A stretch of DNA of 64,000 nt, taken from contig JAULSU010000001.1 in NCBI GenBank assembly GCA_030512335.1, positions 5,642,001-5,706,000 of the forward strand, read 5' to 3'. Both the position numbers and the translations under genes were made by a program. This DNA comes from Immersiella caudata. Taxonomy: Eukaryota; Ascomycota; Sordariomycetes; Sordariales; Lasiosphaeriaceae. Position 1 is the first letter of the stretch; each line of letters starts with the position of its first letter. Below, in pieces: positions 55,229 to 64,000 of this stretch. The notes below the pieces were generated by a model. The model was not told the origin of the DNA and did no database searches. It worked only from the letters and a program-made list of their open reading frames with translations.

Positions 55229-57406
55229 CTTGATGTACCCCTATTCGGTGACGGCGATAAGGGGGATGATCAGGACAAGGAGGAGAACTGGAACAACGCC
55301 GACCTCATAAAAGTGAAGGCATCGCGACCCTGGTCAATGGCGTCGGCTCTAGCCGAGCCGTTGCATGGGGGAACTTTCCCCGCGGTCCGCTAGCGGCTCA
55401 CTGCGGGGTAACGTCAAGGTAACTAGCGCGTTCTGGATTTCCCCACACACAACAGCCATGCATCCAATTCTCGGTAGAAGGAGTCGGCTCAAGATTCAGT
55501 GTTTTCATGGAGGGTGACACAAAAGAAGACACACAAGATGGCTTTCATGAAGCCAAGTCAGTCTGGGCTGCCACAGACCCAGAACAGGCCCTTTGACCAA
55601 AGTCATTCATGCTTCTGCGACCTAGTCACATGACCAGAGCCATGTGAGCCCCTGAATGAAAGTCAACAAACACCTGCCCAGCAACAGCTTTCCGCTGCAA
55701 TCCAAACTGATGTTTTTGGATTTTAATGCCTCTATTCCGCCTACTTTGGAAACCACTTTCACACAATTCATAGGCGCGTGTGACTTCCTTCAAGACCCAG
55801 GTACCTGACCCTCTTCCTTCACCTGCTTCCACACAAAGCGCCACCTCTTATCGTGCCTTATCGACCTGGTTTTGGTCCCATGAACTCGCGATCATCCTGA
55901 TCGCTAGCTGAGAAAAGCTGAATTTTATGGCCTGAGGGTACAAAATATCCAACGTCAACACCAATGATATGTAAACCTCCACAAGAGGGTCGGACGACAT
56001 GATTCCCTTCGACATCAGATGGTAAATGGGTCTTAGTACACCATAGTTTGAACTCAACTGAGACGTTCTCGTTGCAATATCGAGTCAGTGACATCCTCCG
56101 ATTGATTTCTCGACGGATGATTAGCGAATGACTGCCTTTGTGCCCTGAGAAGTCGGGCTTCTTCATGAATGGTTGTCCGAACTGCCTCTTCTTCACTCGA
56201 ATTCCTCCCACCGTCGTTACTCTTCAACATCCGACCGTTCTACTGCCCCAGAAGATCTTACACAGTTTCGTGACTGCCAACCTGATGCTATCTCCGATAA
56301 GGGAAGCCATGGCCTGGGTCGTTCCTGCCGTGACCGCTCTCCAGATGAAATTCACCACCCCATCTCAGCTTGAAGAGGAAGGACCGATCCACCTTGTTGC
56401 CCAATTCTCCAATCACCGGGCAGAGCTTCAGGCCTGAGACCATCCTGAGAAACATAAAAGCCAGTTCTTCTCTCTCCTCCGGTTTTCAAACTTCTCTTCA
56501 ACACCATCTTTCCAAAAGCCTCAGATCACCGAGGCTCCCAACCTTCCTCCACGAGGTAAGTTTGATCGTCATCATTCCTTGCACTTGATCTCGACTATTC
56601 CCTTTGTCCTGCTCTTCTCACAACTATCGTCTGTCCTCTCCATCACCGAGCATGGCTCCTGTCGCCGAGAACAGCCCCCTTTCCCGAATAGCTCACTAGT
56701 CTCCGTCTACATTTCTACCCCTTCCCTTGGCTGTTTCTCTCCGTCTCCTCCTCGACAATCTTCACAACTCTCTGCCCTGCGACTCCAATCTTCAGACCAA
56801 ATCTACACAGTTTTTCTTCGCTAGTACCATCCCAAATCCTCAGCTTGCCGTTTTCTTTTCCCTCCCCAACCTCGCAGCACCCCAGAAGTGGCGAGTGAAC
56901 AGGTTCTGCAAACCAGCTGCCTCAGCAAAAGGTACAAGAAATCTCCCTCGCGCTCACAACCTCCAATTGCCACGATGCCAGATCATAATCCTCCAAAATC
57001 CCCAATTGCCCTTCACCTGAGAGTCCTCTTCTTGCATCCATCCATCTGCTCTCTGGCGTGCCAGTCGCCCACCAGAGCGAGTCCCGGCTGATTTCCAGGG
57101 TTTTCCTCCCCCTATCGTCGTTTTCCTCTCAAACCGCCACTCACTTCTTTCCACAACCACCCACTCCGATCACTAGTCAATCTACAAAGGGGTTACTATC
57201 ATCCCTTCCTCGTCGTTCTGCCACTGGTCAATCCCCTACAAACCACCTATTTCTCTTGCCTTCCTACTCTTCCTACCACTAGGCGCTCAACCCATGACCC
57301 TTCCCTATTTATCCTCTTCCCCAAGTTTCTAACCTCCTCAAGATCTCAAGAAACATCATCTATCCCAGCCAGTATCTCAACTCCATTACTAGTTCCGTCA
57401 TCGTTT
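55229..57406. promoter_or_regulatory. Divergent upstream region, acyl-CoA ligase / AlkB-like gene
   Basis: 2.2 kb between divergent starts. From ~56440 to 57400 the plus strand is markedly C/T-rich, as in a long fungal 5' UTR, and includes a good donor (GAG|GTAAGTTTG near 56554) that may start a leader intron. No clear TATA box or factor site was picked out. Confidence 0.4.
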
Positions 57407-60400
57407 ATGACTCTACAACCACCAAAGATGGATCTCAACGCCGAAGCTACGAGGATCCCTCCCAATTCTGAGGACAAAATGAACGATCTCATCATTACCG
57501 ACATCACGTCAAGGACCCACGAAAGTGGAAGCCCTACCGAGAGCGCCGACCTGAACACCAGAGTTGCTCGGATGGAAGCTCTTATGGCCACATTTCAGGC
57601 CGAAAACACCAAGTTGATCGCCCGGGTCGAGCGGCTTGAGCAAACCGGGCTCACTACTCCAGGCACCGTCGCCAAGGACATTGAGATTAACCATGCCGTC
57701 AATACTGCGACGGCTCAAGCTGCAGAGCTGGAGGGAAAGAGCGTCACGATTCTGGGTGATGGTTACCCAGGTGTTGAGAACGACGGAGCCGACATCTCAA
57801 CCATTGAAGCTGCAGTACTTGAGAACCAGAACGACACAACTCCTGGTGATGTCACCCAAAGCATTGAGATCAGTGACAAATTCAACAGCTCGACAACCCA
57901 AGTTGCAGAAGCAGAGTGCAAGAGCATCGCAATCCTGGGCTCTGCCTCCCAAAGCAACAAAACTGACGATGAATTCGACATTGCCAGCAGGGGGTCGAGT
58001 CCCTTGTCGTGGCTCAGCCAGACACCGTCCTTCCAATTCGACTCTAGCGAGAAACAGGATTCCAAGCATCTTCTTGAGCCTGGCAGCGATGACGAATCAC
58101 CCCCTACCAAACGCCTCAGGACATACAGTGAGACTCTCAACCCCCTCTTCATAGAGAATCACGATGCTGGCAAGGAACACGGCTTCGAGCTTGAGGCGAA
58201 AACCGAGGACGCGGTTGCTCTGGATGCCGTCGACGTTGGCGGCGGGGAGGGCTGTCAAGCCATCACGGGAACTGGCCTTCAGGCTTCTGAAATCCCAGTC
58301 CCGAAAGAAATCATTGCCGTCGAGGGTGTTGACGCTATCGCTGCTGACGAAGACCCTCGTGTGGAGGTTTGGTCGAACAAGCGTGGAGGACTCTGTGAGG
58401 CGCTCGACTACTACAATGCGTATAAAGGAAGCATATACACCAGCGGCAGAATCGTACGGGGATTTCTGATTGATGGCGAGTCGGATCCTCTCGATGTGTT
58501 CAGCGCACAGGTCGTCATTGCCTCAGTGTAAGTAAAATAACTCGCGGGGGTCACCATCCTCATTCGCCGTTACAGCTGCTGACCAGCATCCTAGTGGAGG
58601 AGGTCGTATCAAGGAGGATGGCGCCATGATCCGCCCGGTAGACAGCCCCGACGACTCTGTTGGCATTGAGTGCGTCTTCCGGACATGGGAGGCCAAGACT
58701 CCAGTCGCCATCGTCGCGGGAAAGAACCATCCGAAATACACCTGCACGCCACCGGCTGCCTATGCAGTCCTCGACTTCTTTCACATCACCAACGTATGGA
58801 AAGAGCAAGAGCTGACGGCACGCGGCCACTTCGTCAAAGTCTGGCGGATCCGCTTCGAGAAGGTCGACTTGAAGAAGAAATCGTGGTGGCAACCAAACGG
58901 CCTACACATATCGGATGCCCTCGAAGCGCCCTCCCCGACTGTGAGGGCCTGCGAGTACTGCAAGTTTGACAGCATCCAAATCTTTTCGAAGGGATGGACC
59001 TGTCTCAATCATACGTGCGGGGCGTACTATGCAACTCTCTCCGACCATCTCGCTCGTGACCCTGGTTGCCTGACCTACAGTAGTGCGTTCATCAACCAAC
59101 GGAATCCTAACCTGGCTGCCCTTGGTTCCCTCCCTAATCTGGCACCGCCTATCCCGGATCTGGTCGCCCTCGGATCGCACGGAACAGACCGCATCTCACG
59201 ACGTGGGTTTGTGTGCCCGAGCTGTGGTTGCTGCAACAGGAGAGTGTTTTGGAGCCGCATGGTATGCGAGAATGAGTCTTGCAACTTTGCCCAGGCAGCA
59301 CAGATCTTCCCTTTCCCGCTGAAAGAAATCGAGAAAGAAGCTACAATCTTAGACAACTATCTCGCTCGCAGGAGCGCGCGCAACTGCATCAATCACGGCA
59401 TAATTCTAGCGCCCCGCCATGACCCATACGCAGGTGTCCTAAACCGCCAGTGCATCAATTTGATGGACACAGTCGACATTGGCGGCTACAAAGTGCGACA
59501 GTACATTCTACCAGATGAACTTGGACGACCCATTGGTTCATTCACTCTGTTCATCTCGAGCCCCAAAGTCAACGCTGCAAACAATGGTCCTACCTACATG
59601 TTCAACGAGCTGGAGCGCGCAGATATTGGTCTAAGGCGCAATACCGTTGCGGGCGGGACTGAGCAATACGAGGGATTTTCACGTCACTTCCAACAGAACT
59701 TTGTAAGTCCCCATTTTCCTTGGTTAAACAACTGCTAGCTAACGTCTACTAGGGGGCCACGTACAAGTTTGGAGTCACTGTGCAGTCCAAGGGATTCAAT
59801 GAGGCTCACCCAGTGATTCTCATGGCTCTTCAGCGGCTGATTTGGGCCAGCAAGGCAGCCGTCGAGGTGACAGCTAGGATGCTCGCTGGTCACGCTCCGC
59901 ACGAGCACTTCCCTCCATCCATGGGCAACAACTTCAACGAGCTGCTCGCGCTGGGGTATAGAGAGAGTGATAGCATTAGAGTGAGTTACCTGATAAATGC
60001 CTTTTCAATGATACTTTTGCTAACACGCTGGGATTGAGTTCCACGACGATGGTGAGAAGGAGCTGGGTCCAACTGTTGCGGCCCTATCTCTCGGATCGCC
60101 GTCTATCATGAAGTTCCGGCCGAAGAAGAAAGAGACAGGATTTGATGGCTTCGTGCAGAGGGACTCCAAGGGTCTTTTCCAGACCGTTCTAGAGGTTCCT
60201 ATGAAGCATGGTGACATGATGGTGATGCATGGATCACGCATTCATGGAATTTATGAGGTAAGCCGTTCTCATCTCAGTGTAACGACTCATTCTGACAAGT
60301 ACAGCACTCGGTTGAGCCGCGTGGTGAGAGGCGTTTCTCTCTCACAAGCCGTTTCGTGGACCCGGCCAAGATGGCCTCGGACGAGGATCGCGCTGACGCC

Positions 60401-60457
60401 CAGGTGAACGGGGCGATCCCGGCTGCCGCTGCATCCTACGCCTACGACGGATACTAG
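57407..60457 (+). CDS. AlkB-type 2-oxoglutarate/Fe(II) dioxygenase with tandem zinc-ribbon-like modules
   Basis: Model: join(57407..58527,58595..59702,59753..59980,60039..60257,60305..60457), 942 aa; four introns including one of only 47 nt. Residues 1-~300 are acidic/Ser-rich with a short coiled coil (ARMEALMATFQAENTKLIAR) and a basic patch (PTKRLRTYSE). At ~492 and ~581 are two similar Cys clusters: CEYC-x14-C-x4-C and CPSC...CC...C-x4-C. The C-terminus is the catalytic core: H821-x-D823 (FHDDGEKELGP), LSLGSPSIMKFR, LEVPMKHGDMMVMHG, distal H893 (HSVEP) and R902-x5-R908 (RRFSLTSR), matching the AlkB iron and 2-oxoglutarate ligand order. AlkB enzymes oxidatively demethylate nucleic acids or proteins; the substrate here is unknown. 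The Cys modules and basic patch suggest nucleic-acid or chromatin binding. A second start at 57428 is possible. Confidence 0.87.
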
Positions 60458-62155
60458 CTGAGTCATGAGGAGACGAAGGAAGGGAAAAAATGCAAAGGGG
60501 GGGGGGTCAATTGAACTGGAAATTTTGGAGGCCACGGCCATAGATGAATGAAAATTTGGAGTGATGCCTTCCTTCAAACAATTCAGCGATGCATAAAACT
60601 AAAATATGGCGGTGCACTTTAAAAAATCGGCGCGGCTTTTCATTTGAGACACAAGCAACCCATCAGTTTGATACAGCATGGAACCGAGAAGCTGACATCT
60701 CTCCTCTCTAGGCCAATAAATCAGAGTCTGAAATAAGGCGTAAAACTGAAGACGAAGTGCATACAATGAGAATGACACAGGAATCGTGGTCCAACGGCTA
60801 ATGATTAAAAAGCTCGAGGAGGAGGTGCCTTTGTTCTTGATCAAAAGAGGGAGAATGAACGCGATGTGGGGAAATAGGTAAGGCCATCCCGGCAGGCCCC
60901 GGACTGATGACCTGCCACGGTGATAAGGTCCAAGAGTTTTATAATAGAAAACGCCAGACAAGATACTCTAAGGATTCAGCGGAACTACCAATGTCAACAT
61001 CAATACAACCCCTTTCTGAAGAAAACAAGCCTAGCACACCACCGCTTCCCCTTTCCGCCTACACCAGCCCACTGTCCCAGACACCAGCAGGCAGTAATCA
61101 AAGGCTCTTTTGGGCTCCAAGTCGCTCAAAAGCCCCCAAATCATGCTACTGGTTCAGTTCTCCGTCGGACCGTGCTAGTTTTCGGACGACGAGCGACGCA
61201 CGACCAAGCCAAAAAGGAGTCAGGGGTAAGTAAACAAACGGGACCCACTTTCTGTCAGCGACGTTCCTTTCTCGCGGCGGCACAATTTTTGGGTTCTTCG
61301 CCGGGCCGGAACACGCTACTTATTGGAAACGGCATTTGGACTATCTTGAGACACTGGTGGAGCCCGCGGGGTCATACGTTGCTGTCATGTTGAGCTTTTT
61401 GAAGAGCTCCATGTCTTTTACTTTTTGGCTGGGAGCCTTTGCACACCGTGCCGGTGCGATCTCTGTCACGGGGACGTACAGAATGCCACACTGGGTCCGT
61501 TACCGGATATCATTGATTGAAATATGCCTGCGGTGTGTGTCGTCGCCCAGCAATGGAATGGCCTCGTTCAAAGGCTCGTAAAGGGCCTGCCTTTGGCTGC
61601 GTTAGCTTGCAAGGTCGACCTCGATATCGATCTCTTCGAGATTCTCCCTTGTCAAGCTGATATGAGAGGTATTGTGGTCGTTGAGAGGTCACTGCCGTCC
61701 TCTTCTTCATTGTTTTGGTCGAACTCATCTTCGACTTTCCCAAACGGGTGCTCGTTTTGAAATTGTTCTCATTCTTGTCAACCAGGGATCACTGTTTCTC
61801 TTGAAGGCCAGCTAGCCTGCCAGACGAGCAATTTCCACAGAATGCAATGATTTGGATGGCTGGGTGGTGTGATATTGTTGTCTGTTTTGAACAATCCAGG
61901 CGGCTTCGGGGCGAAGCAGCATATTCTATCCCGTCGATGGAGATAGGAAAATACGGCATATGCAAGAAGCCAGGCAAGTCGACACAAAGTATCGCCGTGA
62001 TAGCGATATGATTATACCTTTCTCGTTGATTCCGCCAGCCACGTACAATGAAGCTTATCTGCACCACCACAACATACACACTTTACACACTGGCACCCCC
62101 ATCTCTAATGTACAAACTCCATCCCCATCTCATTCTACAGGTCCACATCCACCTT
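60458..62155. other. Intergenic, convergent 3' ends, about 1.7 kb
   Basis: Between the AlkB-like gene and ATP12. A G-run of nine occurs near 60498-60506. Frames are short and overlapping; nothing supported. Confidence 0.5.
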
Positions 62156-63364
62156 CTATGCATTTCCCTGCCCCGTGACGAGCAACACCACACTCCCAAA
62201 CTGCCTTCTTACATCCTCCTTCTCCACGTCATGCGTGTCCTCCACCTCTCCCCACCTCCCCGTCTGCCAGTTCACCTCAACACTAACCGCCCTCGCTGCC
62301 TCCTCCACCCCAAACCTCTTTCCTCCCTCCTCAGCCGCTTCCCTGTTCACAATCCCCGCGCCCCCTTCGCTCCATTCCACCACCAGCCTCGCCGCCGCCA
62401 ACACACTCTTTCCCCCCAACGTAGCCCTCTCCAGTCCCGCCAACTCCCGCTCCGACAACCCCAAAATCCACCCCATCACCACCTCCCTCGTCCCTGGCTC
62501 CTGCTGCTTAGGCATGATCGAATTCTCATCCAACACTGGCGCGATCGTCACCCCGGGCCACACCCTCGTCGTCAAGTACGACACAATCGGCATAGCCTCT
62601 TCTTCCTGAACCTCCCTCAACGACTTGCCCTCATCATTAAACGTGCTCGACGGATTCGCGGGGTCATTCACATCCACCGCCGGCGCCCAACAAAGCAAGC
62701 TATCCGTATTCAAATACCGAATCAGCACATTCGCAATCGACGCCCTAATCTCCCCCTTGCCTTCCGGATGCGCCGCATCGTCCTCGCCAATATCAATCGC
62801 CCGACAAGTCAGCGACGTCAGGGGAATAAGATGCTGCCGCGTTGCTTCCTGCGCAGAAACCAACTGATCCCACTCAATAGCCAACGCGGTAGCTAACGCA
62901 CGCTGGGTGACCGGCAACCGGATGATCTTCTTGGTCGTGGGATGCCTCAGCGGACGAGCATCGAGATGGATCTGCAGTGCGCCATCGACTTCCTGAACAG
63001 AGACTTCCTTCCAGAAGCGCCTCTTCAGGCCGGTGGATTTACTCTGGGAAGCGGAGGAGGCGACGCCTTGTTTGCTGGCTGCGTTGCGCGCGGAGGCAGC
63101 GGCGCGGACTTCTTTGGCTTGCTTGAGGAGCTCGGCTTGGCGTCTTCGGCGGGCGATGCGGGCTGTGGCGTCGGAGTACTCGAGGCTGGGTGTTGGAGGC
63201 TCTGGGGGCGGGCCGGTGCCGTAGACGGGGACGACTTTGGCTGGCTGGGCGGGTAGGTGGTGGATTGCGCGGGTAGCGCGACAGGTGAAGACTGACTTTG
63301 TGACGGTTGCGGAGGCCTGGCGAAGGGGCAAGACGGCCGTGCAAAGCCTTGTTGCGAGCGCCAT
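62156..63364 (-). CDS. atp12: ATP12, mitochondrial F1-ATPase assembly chaperone
   Basis: Single exon, 402 aa, ATG in a CACCATGGC context. Atp12 binds the F1 alpha subunit in the matrix and prevents its aggregation before F1 assembly. Residues 1-~35 are rich in Arg, Ser, Thr and Ala without acids (LCTAVLPLRQASATVTKSVF), a mitochondrial presequence. A charged linker follows, then the conserved ATP12 domain: KRRFWKEVSVQEVDGALQIH, LDARPLRHPTTK, the family signature ALAIEWDQL, IPLTSLTCRAIDI, RYLNTDSLLCW, a WxPxxD-like replacement and GWILGLSERELAGLERAT. The C-terminal part (AARLVVEWSEGG...DVRRQFGSVVLLVTG) completes the helical domain. Length is slightly above yeast Atp12 (325 aa) because of the linker. 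Confidence 0.95.
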   Translation of the reverse strand: MALATRLCTAVLPLRQASATVTKSVFTCRATRAIHHLPAQPAKVVPVYGTGPPPEPPTPSLEYSDATARIARRRRQAELLKQAKEVRAAASARNAASKQGVASSASQSKSTGLKRRFWKEVSVQEVDGALQIHLDARPLRHPTTKKIIRLPVTQRALATALAIEWDQLVSAQEATRQHLIPLTSLTCRAIDIGEDDAAHPEGKGEIRASIANVLIRYLNTDSLLCWAPAVDVNDPANPSSTFNDEGKSLREVQEEEAMPIVSYLTTRVWPGVTIAPVLDENSIMPKQQEPGTREVVMGWILGLSERELAGLERATLGGKSVLAAARLVVEWSEGGAGIVNREAAEEGGKRFGVEEAARAVSVEVNWQTGRWGEVEDTHDVEKEDVRRQFGSVVLLVTGQGNA

Positions 63365-64000
63365 GGTGGGGTGCTGCTTTCGGCGGTGCGAATTGGCACA
63401 GCCAGGAGAGTGGAAGGGTGGTAGGTCGAGGTGATGGCGGCGTGGTCACAACTGGGTGAACTGCTCGACTTTTTGCAGCAAGCGCTTTTCTTCTGCAGCT
63501 CAATTGCAGATATTGAGCACGGACCATGCGTGTTGTGCAAGGATTCTAACCCACTATTGACAGGGTAGCTTTGAAATGGGCCAAGCATTGATTGAGATGA
63601 CATCATCTTAGCACATCACGAAGCCCAAAATTCAGCGAAGAAATGATTCCTGTGGTTTATGGACTCCGAAAACAACGGACGTCTTGCTGCCTGCCTGCTA
63701 TCCACAATGCAATACAATATTTACAAGCAAGGGACAAGTATGTGCATTCTGCCATACAATGCATCCCCTGGAAGAATGAAACGAGTTGCCTCCAGAACCT
63801 CTGAATCTCTGCTGTCTTCGCCCGCCGAGTGCTGTTGTTTTTGTATGACCGTCTTCCTGTCTTTCCCAGTACCTACTTACTAGCTAGCCATAAAATAAAA
63901 CGCAACCAGAAGTATAACTCGGTTTTGTTTACTCATACAAAATATACAAGCGGACCCAAGCTTTGCAAACGCCTCCACTTCTCTCTGCCGTTGACCCGTT
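63365..64000. other. Intergenic, window end
   Basis: Upstream of ATP12. No gene-like frame to the window edge. Confidence 0.5.

Noticed and set aside
62048..62896. 282-codon plus-strand frame
   Set aside because: Pro/His/Arg/Leu-rich antisense shadow of ATP12.
1..64000. Secondary-metabolite or mobile-element cluster
   Set aside because: The SDR and acyl-CoA ligase are 20 kb apart with housekeeping genes between; no PKS, NRPS, P450, transporter, transposase or terminal repeats were seen.

Overview
This 64 kb window is nuclear DNA of a filamentous ascomycete, most likely a Sordariomycete. The evidence is gene content (CK1, PKA, Pal1, Ssz1, Rrp40, Pop1 and Atp12 in recognisably fungal form), coding genes on both strands with large gaps, and introns of about 47-150 nt with GTRAGT-type donors, CTAAC/CTGAC-like branch points and CAG/TAG acceptors. 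The narrower lineage is inference. There are no bacterial-type operons, CRISPR arrays, rRNA genes or credible tRNA genes. All splice models were derived by hand from frame continuity and splice consensus.

Layout, left to right. 1-286: 3' end of a Pro/Gln-rich gene. 1246-2570(-): unrecognised gene whose 5' flank carries tandem copies of an exon-intron module. 3735-5882(-): RBR E3 ubiquitin ligase. 7887-10649(-): POP1 (RNase P/MRP). 11562-13206(+): NT-C2 protein with a likely GC-AG intron. 13562-15402(-): Ssz1 Hsp70. 15913-16707(+): exosome Rrp40. 17517-19663(-): C2H2 zinc-finger protein with an N-terminal membrane segment. 22143-23495(+): secreted fasciclin protein with a His-rich linker. 23699-25697(-): RecA/Rad51-like protein without a normal Walker A. 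26668-28164(-): Pal1. 31345-32231(-): short-chain dehydrogenase. 32232-38627: 6.4 kb with almost no coding signal, ending in the leader of casein kinase 1 (38628-39982,+). 41712-43324(+): tail-anchored inositol 5-phosphatase-like protein. 44364-45733(-): PKA catalytic subunit. 47435-50894(+): GRAM-TBC-EF-hand RabGAP. 51688-52287(+): broken secreted-protein gene. 52958-55228(-): eight-exon peroxisomal acyl-CoA ligase. 57407-60457(+): AlkB-type 2-oxoglutarate dioxygenase with tandem zinc-ribbon-like motifs. 62156-63364(-): ATP12.

The genes are mostly independent housekeeping and signalling functions, not a metabolic cluster. Themes recur: RNA processing and translation (POP1, SSZ1, RRP40; the last two share a short divergent promoter), membrane traffic and cell shape (Pal1, RabGAP, 5-phosphatase, NT-C2) and kinase signalling (CK1, PKA). 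The least conventional items are the AlkB-like protein with duplicated Cys modules, the membrane-anchored zinc-finger protein, the Walker-less RecA-like protein, the exon-intron repeat at 2.4-2.8 kb and the disrupted secreted gene at 51.7 kb.
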